The notes beneath the pieces were generated by a model. It was given only the letters and a program-made list of their open reading frames with translations. It was not told where the DNA came from and ran no database searches. Positions 1 to 10,041 of a stretch of 64,000 nucleotides of DNA are shown one piece after another. A program made the position numbers and the translations under genes. The stretch covers positions 105,872,834-105,936,833 of the forward strand of contig NC_069660.1 of assembly GCF_027244095.1 (NCBI RefSeq), read 5' to 3'. Numbering within the stretch: the first letter of the stretch is position 1; each line of letters opens with the position of its first letter. The stretch comes from Hemicordylus capensis. Taxonomy: Eukaryota > Chordata > Lepidosauria > Squamata > Cordylidae.

Positions 1-64
1 GCTGCTGCCAGATAGATAAACCAATGGTCTGACTCAGTATATCGCAGCTTCCTATGTTCCTAAG
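1..64 (+). repeat. SINE 3' end (shared-tail family)
   Basis: The window opens inside the 3' tail of a polymerase III SINE. The words CTGCCAG, ACCAATGGTCTGACTCAGTAT and GCAGCTTCCTATGTTCCT match the tails near 18.7, 21.2, 22.8 and 58.4 kb. The head lies outside the window, so it cannot be told whether it was tRNA-like or 5S-like. Confidence 0.75.
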
Positions 65-1808
65 TTTACTGTAAGTTGCATACCAAAATAGAATGAATTT
101 CCCCTTTATTTGGTGCCTCAAAGCCTATAGATATATGCTTCATAGTTGCCAGATTTTTCAAACTTTAAACAAGCTGTAGAGAGCCTTATTGTCTAGCAAC
201 AGTTAATGAAAAACCAATACATATATTATGAACAGTGCCCAAACTGAGGCACTTTGCAAATAGTTATTATTTGCAGTTTGTTTGATCAAATATCCTACCC
301 TCAATATCCTACCCCAATGGCGGAGTTGCACTCACAGCTGAATGATATTCCACAAAAAACTCTTTGCTGTTGAGCATGACAACAAATAAAATGTTTCATG
401 ATACTTTCTTGGCACTTTTTAATTCCATTCATTGGTTTTTCATGATTGATGTCTTATTTTCCTCATTTTTATTGATTTGTTCTATCTATAGTGTGTAAAG
501 GGTAGTAATAAGGAATTTCAGCTATCCAAAAAGCAAGTTGTTCAGTTTACTCTATAAGATGGCTGGTCACAGTTGAAAGGCCAGTGCCAATGAATGCTCT
601 CATGCACTAAGATCGCCGGGAGATGATTTATCTTGACTGCCAACCTGTTCCCATATTACATCAGTGAAAGCGTTTAGGGGTGAAAGTAATCTGTGCACAT
701 CCTTGTGTGTTCAAGAAGAAACAGGGTAACACTCCCGCATAAGAACTGAATTACACATTCAGTGATGCTATACAATATAGCCTTTCAAGGGATGTCCCAT
801 TCATAATGCAGGTGAGGTTCACTGAACTGCAGGCTTCCAAACATGTATATTTTAAAAATCCCTGGCTGTGGAAGCTAGATGAGAGTCATTGCTTTTTACT
901 ACAATGTAAACGGAGACATTGAAGTACCAAGACAACGCCACACCACTCTGATTAAAGTGCCACAGAGTACCTACCTAGCGACATGGATTCTCTCTTTCAG
1001 TGAAGACAAACGGGGCCCGAAAAAAATTAGTCAGTAGGTCCGCATTAGATACTCAAATCACTTTAATCATTCAATCATCCACATAAAATCCTTGCGATGT
1101 ACACCACCACATTTGAAAGTTCAACATGTAATAGAAACAACTAGAATGTCTTTGGTAAGGAATGCAGCTTCTCCTTCCCTACATATATGTACATGTTCAA
1201 AACAAACAAACAAAAACCCAGTAAGCAAAAATAATCTGGTCCTGACAGTGGCCAGTGTTTGATTTTACCCTGGCTAAGTATAGGTCTGAAAGCATCCCCC
1301 CTGCCCGCCCGCCCGCTTTATGTATATACAAACAGTAGACAAAAATACTTTGTTTCTGGCTTATTGGCTGTAGCCCTGTTGCGACAAACCTAGGATCACT
1401 TGTTGCCCTAAGTATTTGCATAAGCTGGGGGTTAGTGATACGTTGCAGAATATCTTTTAAAAGCAGCACTAAAATGCAGGCATTAGGTTATTTCTGTATT
1501 CTGTTGCTTTTTATCATTTTACCATTAACAACCTGTCCTATTACACAGTGGATAACACTGGCTGCTGCAGAGGAGTGTGATGATCAGCATTTTCTAACAG
1601 GTTGGCTTGTGTAGTACAAAACATGCAAAACCCAGCTTCCATCAAATATTCAAACACTCTAACCAAAATACATTAGCAAGCCTAACAAAACAAAGCAGTT
1701 CTTGGAAAGCCTTTATACCCAGCCATTTCCCAGTGTACATGAAAGTGTTCTGCAAGATTAAGTCTCTGCTTTCATTGTAATGACACAGGAAGAGCAGAAT
1801 CTAGCCAC
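65..1808 (-). other. DIRAS3: DIRAS3 3' untranslated region and downstream flank
   Basis: No separate gene or clear repeat is seen here. Read on the minus strand it follows the DIRAS3 stop codon. Candidate polyadenylation hexamers on that strand are ATTAAA at 1067-1062, AATAAA at 473-468 and AATAAA at 110-105. The first would give a 3' untranslated region of about 0.75 kb. The choice among them cannot be made from sequence alone. Confidence 0.4.
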
Positions 1809-2405
1809 TCACATGACTGAACACTTGCCTTTCAGTTTATCCTTCTTCCGCTGCTGCTTTGATTTCTTGCCATCCACTTGGAGACTTACACTTCTTCTCT
1901 TTTCCAAATTCAAGAGCTCTTGAAAAAGCTCTTGCACATTGTAATTCATTTTGGCGGATGTCTCCATGAAGGAGCATTTCCACTGGCTGGCAAGGACTTC
2001 TCCTTCACTGGCATCCACCTCTCTCTGGGGGTCATCACTCTTGTTGCCCACCAACATGATAGGGACCTTCTGGATATCTCCTTTGATTTGGCAGATCTGT
2101 TCGTAGATGGGATGAAGCTCCTCTACGGACTGCCTGCTGGTCACGGAGTACACCAACATGAAGGCATGGCCTTTGGAGATGGAGAGTCTTTGCATGGCAG
2201 GGAACTGATGGCTTCCAGTGGTGTCTGTGATCTGGAGGGTGCAGATGTTCTTGTCACAGCTGATCACTTGGCGGTAAGTGTCTTCAACAGTAGGGATGTA
2301 TGTTTCCCTGAAGGTTCCCCTTACAAAACGAAGAACCAGGGAACTCTTACCGACACCCGCAGCTCCAAAGACGACGACTCTGTAGTCGTTACTTTGTTCT
2401 GGCAT
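1809..2405 (-). CDS. DIRAS3: GTP-binding protein Di-Ras3, short ancestral form
   Basis: A complete 198-residue Ras-superfamily GTPase in a single coding exon, expected to bind GTP at membranes. Visible motifs: P-loop GAAGVGKS (14-21), switch [10 protein letters not shown] (36-44), DTTGSHQF (61-68), NKSD (121-124), ETSAK (148-152), a lysine-rich tail (178-193) and the CAAX prenylation box CSVM (195-198). The start is the family's [14 protein letters not shown]3 is preferred over DIRAS1 or DIRAS2 for three reasons: the second glycine of the P-loop (Ras Gly12) is alanine, as in human DIRAS3; NKSDD replaces NKCDE; and the gene sits next to WLS on the same strand, as in mammals. The switch II region is still Di-Ras1/2-like, and the 34-residue N-terminal extension of human DIRAS3 is absent. 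A 3' splice site 66 bases upstream of ATG implies a noncoding first exon, probably in the GC island at 7.0-7.6 kb. Confidence 0.9.
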   Translation of the reverse strand: MPEQSNDYRVVVFGAAGVGKSSLVLRFVRGTFRETYIPTVEDTYRQVISCDKNICTLQITDTTGSHQFPAMQRLSISKGHAFMLVYSVTSRQSVEELHPIYEQICQIKGDIQKVPIMLVGNKSDDPQREVDASEGEVLASQWKCSFMETSAKMNYNVQELFQELLNLEKRRSVSLQVDGKKSKQQRKKDKLKGKCSVM

Positions 2406-2473
2406 GTTGCTGGTTCAGTTGGGAACCAAGGAAGAGTCCTTTGTGTTTACATAGCCCTTTGGAGAACAGGCCT
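2406..2473 (-). promoter_or_regulatory. DIRAS3: 5' untranslated segment and 3' splice site of the DIRAS3 coding exon
   Basis: On the minus strand a pyrimidine-rich run TTTTTCCTTGACAG precedes the exon. The AG is at 2473-2472, so the exon would begin at 2471 and carry 66 bases of leader before the ATG at 2405. Di-Ras genes commonly have the whole coding region in one exon with a separate 5' exon. No transcript evidence is available here. Confidence 0.6.
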
Positions 2474-2547
2474 GTCAAGGAAAAACAGCTCACAATAATT
2501 TAGGCATAAGAAGAAGGTCCAACTTGCAATTAAACAAACATCTTTGC

Positions 2548-2785
2548 CAGAGGCATAGCAAGGGTGAAGTGGGCCCTGGGACAAGAGTGAAGCTGGGTCC
2601 CCTGCCTCCACTTTCTCCTCATCCCCACCCCATGTCTTTGCTACAGAAGATGTGCAAGGACATGATGAAAAAGAAAGCATTCTCAGCAAGCCCTTTGTCT
2701 CACTGCTGTGCAAATAATATCACATACTTCCCATGCACGCAGACACTTTCACACATACTTGTACATGCGCATTCCTCTGGCTCAG

Positions 2786-2834
<49 letters not shown>

Positions 2835-3046
2835 CTACCTGTATACACACACACACACACACTCCTCTCCTGGAGAGTGCTCCTCTCTTTGAAGCCAAGC
2901 CAAGTCCTCTGATCAGGAGCCAAAAGTATGCCCCTGAGCTGGCAGGGGTAGAGTGAAGAGCAAGCTGTTATCCAGCCAGTGGGCCCCCCTCTCTCAGGGG
3001 CCCAGGGACATTCCCCTCCCACCATTCAATTGTAACTAGGCCCCTG
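2548..3046 (+). mobile_element. hAT-type MITE, about 500 bp
   Basis: Ends read CAGAGGCATAGCAAGG on the left and GTAACTAGGCCCCTG on the right, an imperfect hAT terminal inverted repeat pair. The flanks ATCTTTGC and ATCTCTCC agree at 6 of 8 positions, as expected for a decayed 8-bp target duplication. The copy at 60775-61274 has the same length and the same left end. No transposase is encoded. A dinucleotide repeat has grown inside it. Confidence 0.65.
2788..2862. repeat. (CA)n microsatellite, two blocks
   Basis: Two CA runs separated by a short unique stretch, inside the hAT MITE at 2548-3046. Confidence 0.95.
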
Positions 3047-3364
3047 ATCTCTCCCTGCTCCAGACCTTCCTATAGCTATATTACGAATTAGCAGTAAAAT
3101 GAAGCAAACCTCTGGTTTCACTTTGTAGGCAGCACTTCTCTTAGCAGGGAAATATCTGCCTCCAGCCCTAAGCTCTTCCATCAAGAGAAATCAGATTATA
3201 ATTGCCCATCAGAGGGGAGATCAGCCAGTCCTGCTCATTAATGCTCTTCTGTCCCCAAGCAACAGAGCACCCTGAAGCTGGTGCAAAGAGCTCCTTGGCA
3301 CCTGCTCAGGATCACCCTTCCTCACTTGCCTGTCCCAGCAATCAGCTATTCTCATTTTCTGCTG

Positions 3365-3366
<2 letters not shown>

Positions 3367-3414
<48 letters not shown>
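3367..3414. repeat. (GT)n(GA)n compound microsatellite
   Basis: A GT run passes directly into a GA run. Reading frames through it are not genes. Confidence 0.95.
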
Positions 3415-3906
3415 AGGATTGGCTGGCTGCTAAGCCCCTGGGTTTATCGCTCTTGTTCTCTCATTCTGCACACACATCCACGCTGGGTCTTGAGAAGCAA
3501 CAGGCACAACAATCTCTGGCTGCATTACTCAGAATGACAGATGAAAAGCAATGCATACAACATCCGTGTGTCACTTGCTGGCGTCATCACAGCTGCCAGC
3601 AGGCAGGCAAGGAAGCCAGCACTGCAAACATACCTGCCTTGGAACAAGAAACAATGATCAACATCACCTGTTTCAGGAAGAAAACGCGGCAATGCAAGGA
3701 TGTGTGCCAGAGCTGTGACCCACACACAGCCCACCTCAGAAACCATGGAATTTTAGCTGTTATTTCACCCTCCCTCCGCTCCACACCAGCTACCCAAGTT
3801 CTACTACATGTAGAAGAAACGTCTCTCTCTCTCTCTCCCTCCCTCTCACCGCCCCAGGCTTCAACTTTCCTCGCTATAAGCACCTGGACCCAAAACTGCC
3901 TCATAT

Positions 3907-4057
3907 CAGGGGCATAGCTAGGAGAGAGGGGCCCCGTGTTCTCCCCCTCCCAAACGGCCCCTCCGGAGTGAGGAAAATAATGAAGACAGTAGGGAGAGGT
4001 GGAGCTGGGGGATCCGGGTTCTTTGAACCCATCCACTCAGTTATAGCTACACCCCTG
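3907..4057 (+). mobile_element. Short hAT MITE, 151 bp
   Basis: The left end CAGGGGCATAGCTAG mirrors the right end TATAGCTACACCCCTG. The outer six bases are fully complementary. The 8-bp flanks agree at only 5 positions. The right end is closely related to the sequence at 9720-9760. Confidence 0.6.
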
Positions 4058-4271
4058 TCTCCTACTGAAGACTATGAAAACCCAAGCAGTTCCCAAACAG
4101 GAGCAGCATACTGACAAACAGTTCTCCTGAACCCAGTTACAAGGAATTCTGGGGCCACCTAAATGATCCATGTATACAGGGTCTAGCAAAGATACCCAAT
4201 TGTGAACTCTTTTCAAAACAGTAACTCCAAGCAATCCAGCCAAATCTCTACAGCCCTGCCTTAGCTGGCCT

Positions 4272-4506
4272 GGCCAGCGTGGTGTAGTGGTTAGAGTGCT
4301 GGACTAGGACCGGGGAGACCCAAGTTCAAATCCCCATTCAGCCATGATACTTGCTGGGTGACTCTGGGCCAGTCACTTCTCTCTCAGTCTAACCTACTTC
4401 ACAGGGTTGTTGTGAAAGAGAAACTCAAGTATGTAGTACACTGCTCTGGGCTCCTTGGAGGAAGAGAGGGATATAAATGTAATAAAATAATAATAATAAT
4501 AATAAT
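4272..4506 (+). repeat. tRNA-derived SINE with (TAA)n tail
   Basis: The head has polymerase III boxes: TGGTGTAGTGGTTAG (A box-like) and GTTCAAATCCC (B box). The body contains CTCTGGGCCAGTCACTTCTC and CACAGGGTTGTTGTGA, and the tail is TAA-rich. This looks like the tRNA SINEs abundant in squamates. Further copies lie at 5942-6172 (minus) and 27690-27840 (plus, truncated). Confidence 0.85.
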
Positions 4507-5202
4507 CCCACACACACTTAGTGAGAATCAGCTGTTGGATTATGTGTCTCCTGCCACTCACCTCAATAATAAACAAAAGTTGTAAGGGGGTTAATTTAGA
4601 TTGTGTCTACATCTAAAGGGCAAGTTGTGCCTTCCATTTTGTTCCAAGTTCCTCCAAACACTTTCTGGGGAAGCAGCAAGTGTTATACGATTTGTCAAAC
4701 AAGCTGCATGAAACTGTTGCTAGGCCTGGGGGGAAAACAATTCTGGTTCCTCAGTATCAGGATATTTAGACATCTGGGATTTTTCCAGTCCTGATACTAT
4801 TAGCTGAACTCCAAGAAGTAGTCACACATTTGCAAGCCTTTTTGACGAGCATTTTTACAGACCTTCTCCAATGGGAAGATTACTTTCAGAACATCGTTAG
4901 GAAATTAGTCAATACATACAATCAGTTCATGCATTGCTTTGCTATTCTAGGGGTAAGTTGGCCATTTCTAATTTTCTTGTGCTCAAAACGTATCGAAAGT
5001 TAGGTTATAGGGCCACATAAATTTTAGTACTAACAAGGCTAGACATAATTATAACCAAAACACCACATATTACAAATATCAAGGCAGGAGAGTGTTGAGC
5101 AGAGATTTGTTTTTGTTCCCACCCACCCACTTATGCTGCAGCTTAAGCAAATGACATGGCAGAGGATAGCTAGCACTTCTGGAAAAGAACCAGCCTCTAG
5201 AA
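4507..5202. other. No recognised feature
   Basis: Intronic or intergenic sequence of ordinary composition. I see no gene, RNA gene or clear repeat boundary. Confidence 0.5.
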
Positions 5203-5338
5203 CACGGATTCTCAAACTTGGGTCCTCAGGTGTTATTGGACTTCAACTCCCATAATCCCCAGCCTCAGTGGCCTTTGGTTGGGGATTATGGGAGCTGAAG
5301 TCCAATAACACCTGAGGACCCAAGTTTGAGAATCACTG
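5203..5338. mobile_element. Palindromic hAT MITE with perfect target duplication
   Basis: A 136-bp near-palindrome. The left arm carries GATTCTCAAACTTGGGTCCT and the right arm its reverse complement. The right end is CAGTGATTCTCAAAC when inverted, a hAT-type terminus. It is flanked by the exact 8-bp repeat CTCTAGAA at 5195-5202 and 5339-5346. Decayed relatives lie at 15837-15900, 19392-19525, 22318-22435, 26339-26450, 43922-44047 and 58545-58650. Confidence 0.9.
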
Positions 5339-5941
5339 CTCTAGAAGATAAACTGAAGTAGTGTTGACAAGATACACGGGAAACATCCAGATTTAGAGCA
5401 AGAGTGCTCAAGAAGCAGTACTATTGGGACATACAGCCATGGAGAGGGAGCTTGCTGGCCACCTCATGGATATTTCAGACTGTTCCTTAAATATTCAGTT
5501 TTCATTAGAAGCGGCAGCATCTTACTCTTTCACTTGTGGAGAAGGGTAGTAGTGTCAAGGCAATATACTACCCCACCATTCAATAATATGCCATACCATG
5601 AAGTAACTTCAGATACATTCAGCCACCTGTACTGCATTTTTATTCGGATGGTCCTGCAATACATTCCCACCCCTTTGGACTCCGCCCTCATCACAAGATT
5701 TCCCATGTTAGGCCTGTTCTCAAGTATATGGCTACTAACTCTTTGGCAGCTTAAAGGCACAGCTTTGTGCCTTGAATAGCTTCATAAGAGGAGAAAATTC
5801 AGAAGGTGAAGTTTACCATCACAACACACCCACATGCTGGCTGGGAGAAGCTTCATCCACACTTTCCTCTTATCAAGCTGTTAAAGTCACAGGTGCCCTA
5901 TCAGAAAAGCTCAAGCATTTCCTAGAGCTTTGTATTTTATT
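5339..5941. other. No recognised feature
   Basis: No gene or repeat family is recognised; short reading frames have no family motifs. Confidence 0.5.
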
Positions 5942-6172
5942 TTTTAAAAATTATTTATTTATTTATTTTACATTTTATATCCCACTCTTCCTCCAGGGAG
6001 CCCAGAGTGGTATACTACAAACTTAAGTTTCCCCTCACAACAACCCTGTGAAGTAGGTTAGGCTGAGAGAGAAGTGACTGGCCCAGAGTCACCCAGCTAG
6101 TCTCATGGCTGAATGGGGATTTGAACTCGGGTCTCCCCGGTCCTTGTCCAGCACTCTAACCACTACACCATG
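5942..6172 (-). repeat. tRNA-derived SINE, minus copy
   Basis: Reverse complement of the SINE at 4272-4506: the A-box-like region reads CATGGTGTAGTGGTTAGAGT when inverted, and the AT-rich tail is on the left. Confidence 0.85.
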
Positions 6173-6461
6173 CTGTATTCATTTGGAACTTACGTGTTGA
6201 TCCTATCTTTGGGCATACAAGGACTTTTTGGTGTCACTTTCTACCGGTAGCTTCCCCCACAAACTCTGCTAATGCATCATTTGGAAATCACTGTCCTCCA
6301 TTATGGGAGCCAGTGGAAAAAGAAGATGTTGGACTGAGACGGCTTAAGGGCAGAGTTCAAATAATAACAGTCAAAAACATATTGGATAATACTGAACAAG
6401 TCATAGTCCCAGAGACTCAGTTTTGCTCATCTGCAAAATGGGAGTATTAGCAATCAACTTT

Positions 6462-6612
6462 AGGTTTATTTGTTGCATTTACAGACCGCCCATCCAAAGG
6501 CTCTGGGCAGTGCAGAACAAATTTAAAAGGACATAAAACACCATCTAACACACACAACTTAAAACAATATAAAAGCTTAAAACCATTCAAAACCACGTAC
6601 AACCAATTAAAA
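6462..6612 (-). repeat. L2-like LINE 3' fragment
   Basis: Read on the minus strand, a run of short A/T words leads to a CTGCCCAGAGCC-type block and a pyrimidine-rich end, the pattern of the other L2-like 3' ends in the window. It has no coding content. Confidence 0.4.
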
Positions 6613-6679
6613 TACCCAAACTATTGTCCTGTTGCAAATACTTTAAAGTCATACAGACATCCCACCCTGCCACCTTCTT

Positions 6680-7610
6680 TCTAGGCAGAAGTTTCATCCA
6701 GATGAATGGCACTGAATTCCAAGCCACTGCGTTCAGGAGTGGAGGACTCCTAGGAAGGCGCGCTCGCTCCCATGGACAACACACACACATACACACAGCG
6801 CTAGTATTGGAGGAGATGACAACCGCCACCCCAGCCCACCCCAGCAACGCCCGCTCCCAAGATGACCAGCCCGACTACCTTGACCTTTTCTCTGCTGGCT
6901 AGTGCCAAAGTCTCAGCAGGCTCCAGGAAGAGCTTGGCACAGATCTGAACACAGCCCGCAGGGGCTTCTTCCCTCCCACCGCCCCTCTCCAACCAAGAGC
7001 AAACAAGTGTTTTCATCGGAACCGCGGGCTGGGCAAGCAGGCCGCCTTCGAGGAGGCCAGTAAGCCACAGGGCGAGGCAGCCTCCTTGCGAGAAGCCCAG
7101 GAAAAGCCACCCCTACAGCCTCGATGGCGAGTAAGGCAGAGACTCTTTGTCTGGCCTCGGGGGCCCCCTCGCCCACGCCTCCCCCCGCCCCGCCCGGCGA
7201 AGCATGCAAGGCGCCCTCCCTCCCTCCCTCCCCCTTCCCCAAGGGTGGTTGGAGACGGGTCTTCTTTACCTCGGTGTCGGGATCTCCCCAGAGCCAGGAC
7301 GGCAACCCACAGCCGACGCCACCGCCTGCCAGGCGCGATCAGGGAAGACACTCCCAGAGCTGGTGCTCGCCGAAGCCCCTGCTGAGCAGCCCCGGCAGGG
7401 AGGCACCATCGCGAGGAGAGACAGGGCAGCTTCGTACAGCCGCTCGCCTGCCACACAGCCGCTAACGCCGGCGGCGGCGGCAACCCGCACCCCCCCCCTC
7501 CCCAGCATCACCCCGGTGGCCCCCCTGAAAGCGGGGAGAAGCCACAGCCCGGACTCCGCCCTCCCCCCAGTGACTCTCTCTTTCATTCATTTTCCCCGAT
7601 GGTGAGTGGA
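6680..7610. promoter_or_regulatory. DIRAS3: GC-rich, CpG-rich island; probable DIRAS3 promoter and first exon, possibly bidirectional
   Basis: GC and CpG content rises sharply from about 6.7 to 7.6 kb, unlike the AT-rich surroundings. On the minus strand a good splice donor, ACCGAG|GTAAAG, has its GT at 7269-7268; a first exon ending at 7270 could join the acceptor at 2473-2472. On the plus strand a strong donor, CGATG|GTGAGTG, has its GT at 7602-7603, so a divergent noncoding transcript is possible. The open frames across the island are compositional and show no protein family. No TATA box was identified. Confidence 0.6.
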
Positions 7611-8181
7611 ACATCCCATTCATGCAACTAGAGTAGAATGGCAATATTTAAAGAACTTTGGGAAGGAGGAAATGGATTTCCATGATGTCTAAAGTGAAGG
7701 GTTCATTTCGAGAGCTTGAAAAAAGAAAAAAGGAAGCGCGAGGCTCTTGTTCCTACAAGATAAAAACACCCACAAAGGTGTTTAGGGAAAGGAAGAATTG
7801 CACTTCTGATCTTGAAAGGGGGGGCTGGCCTCGGATTTAATTAACGAGTGAAATAATTAATGCAGAAATCTGCAGACAGGTGACCCACTGGGAATGTTTC
7901 CCAGCGCTGCGAAGTTTCATGGTACACGACATCCCCATGCTCCGTTAGTCTGCACCTGTTGAATTTCTGCTTTGTTATGCAGCTGGTTCCTAAGGGGGGG
8001 GGCGTTGTTGTTTCAAAATTGGTATATAATTTGAGATTCATTTTTAAAGCAGTGGATATACATGTTTAAAACACCCTGGACTGCCAGGAATTCCTGCAAT
8101 TGCAGCTGCACATTTTCAAATGGAAAGGGAGAAGAAAGAGAAAACGACTTTGCACCAGTAAAACTACCAGAAACACTGATG

Positions 8182-8290
8182 CAGGGGCGTACCAAGGTTG
8201 GAGTGGGCCCCGAGACAAGATTTTAAAATGGGCCCCCTCACTGTCTTCCTCACCTTCACCTTCTACTAGGTGCAGAACAGATCTCAGTAC
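8182..8290 (+). mobile_element. hAT MITE left end, truncated
   Basis: CAGGGGCGTACCAAGGTTGG and the following GTGGGCCCCGAGACAAG match the left end of the 500-bp MITE at 60775-61274. No matching right terminus was found. Confidence 0.6.
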
Positions 8291-9373
8291 ACTGGGAGGG
8301 GGGCACAGAGACAAAAGAAAAAAGTGGCTGCTTCTGCCCCACTTTTTATTTTAATTTTAATTTTTTTAATCTCCCCCCACCCCCAGGCCTCCACCTCTCT
8401 TCTTCTGCAGCTTATTAATCAACACTGAAACTAGTTATTAATGATTAAGCACTATAAATATGCACCATACATATGGAAGGAAAAAGAAGTGTATTTGACA
8501 ATTCTACTCTATTTTATTACAAAGTATAATAAAGACAAGGCAATATTTCATCAAACAGTTACTTAAAGTGATAATACTTCAATAATCAAATTAGTATGGT
8601 GGAAATAGTATTATCACACTGCCTCCTAGAACAAAAATCATACCGCAAAAGATGGAACAAATTAGAGAGCATGCTGATCTGGCCTCAGCTCTGCATCCAC
8701 TAAATGTGTGTGACAGGGAGCCTATCTTGCGGGGCTCTTTGTGCTGTTTTATTAACATACTGAGATCCTGCTCATCACCCAAGAAGCATTATCAGCCTGC
8801 TTCACAAATGCAGTCAACACATAATGACCAGAACATCATGTGCATAACAGTGAGTGGGCCACTGCACAGACTGCATGCATAACTGTATAAAAGCAAGGAG
8901 AAAGGGGCAGTCACAGAATGAAAAAACCAGTGGAGAAGGGGAAGGGGATTCCCACTGTGACTACAGGATATGAATATAGGTTGTCAAACAATAACAATGT
9001 AAGCAATATGTATATTCAAAAATAGTGAAAAGGTATACAATCAATAATTGATAATCCATGACATGAACATGATAAACAGTGTACAAAAAGCCTTCTCACA
9101 ATGTAAAATATATAGACAGAAGCATATGCATTAAGGAAGGAGGTGGCTGCGGTAGGCAAAATGGACTGCAAGGTGGAGTGGGCAAAGTCACATAGCAAGT
9201 TCAAAATCCAGATGGAAATGGCAAATGGCCAAAGCACTGCATGAAACGTAATATCCAAAGGAGTGTGGAATTCCTCAATGGCAGGATACTCAATGCTGGA
9301 TCAGTGATAAACGCCCACTGCAAGTCCAGGAGAGAAAAACCCTCTACACGAATCAGGAATGATTCATGAAGGA
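8291..9373. other. AT-rich stretch, no gene recognised
   Basis: Mostly AT-rich sequence with no recognised family. The part from about 9000 belongs with the palindrome at 9374-9463, because it reads smoothly out of that hairpin on the minus strand, and may be the body of the same unidentified element. Confidence 0.4.
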
Positions 9374-9463
9374 AGATGGAACGGCTCTTCCAGATGCACC
9401 GTTTCGCCCAAAGAGCTTCGCCCCAAAGGGCGAAACGGTGCATCTGGAAGAGCCGTTCCATCT
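9374..9463. repeat. Perfect 36-bp inverted repeat (18-base loop)
   Basis: Arms 9374-9409 and 9428-9463 are exact reverse complements. They contain GGGCGAAACGGTGCATC. The loop holds a second, shorter complementary set around GCTTCGCCCC. No element terminus or target duplication was identified. Confidence 0.95.
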
Positions 9464-9719
9464 GCTGCATTTCTGCATTTGCTAAGCGTAGTTATTTTGG
9501 GAATATTTTCCTCAGAGAGGGGAGATATTGAATATTAAAATGGCTTATATTCCCTACTCATGGGGTAGGAGAAGAGAGAAAGGGAATCGTTTCTGGTGAG
9601 GATCCATGTTAAAGTAATTTATGTACTGAAAGGAGCTGTCATAATCCAGCACTTCCTTTAAAGAAGTCAAAGCTGCACTTGTTTCTCAGCGTGGGGCTAG
9701 TTTCAAACATGGATCTAGC

Positions 9720-9760
9720 CAGGGGTGTAACTATAATTGAGTGAATGGGTTCAAAGGGGG
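9720..9760 (-). mobile_element. hAT MITE terminal fragment
   Basis: CAGGGGTGTAACTATAATTG is close to the inverted right end of the MITE at 3907-4057, including the GAATGGGTTCAAAG block. It lies directly before the large LINE. Confidence 0.55.
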
Positions 9761-10041
9761 ACTTCCAGGAGAAAGGAAGAACAGGAGGAGGTAACACGCA
9801 AGTTCTGAGCTCCTGTTTTTATCTTATTTTCTGTTTTTCTTTTTTAATTGAGACTTTTGCCTTTGGCTTATAGCCTAATTGAGCTGTTTGGCTTGTATTC
9901 TGAAGCTGTGCCAATTTTGGGGCATTTTTTCACTATCAGAGGACTGAGATTACATTACTGCAAGATTTGTCTCCCCTGACTCAGCGGTTTTTAGCAGGAG
10001 TGAATGAGAAGCATCTGGAAGGAGTGTTTGCAGCTAAGTAA

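Noticed and set aside
1878-2498. A 206-codon plus-strand frame
   Set aside because: It is the antisense shadow of the DIRAS3 coding exon.
2524-3025. Open frames rich in Thr-His or Val-Cys on both strands
   Set aside because: They are translations of the (CA)n microsatellite inside a MITE.
7013-7605. Several overlapping 100-156 codon frames on both strands
   Set aside because: GC-rich island with few stop codons by composition; no frame has a protein family signature, and three or more frames are open at once.
9374-9463. Hammerhead ribozyme
   Set aside because: The GAAAC word is present, but the other required core (CTGANGA) is absent on both strands.
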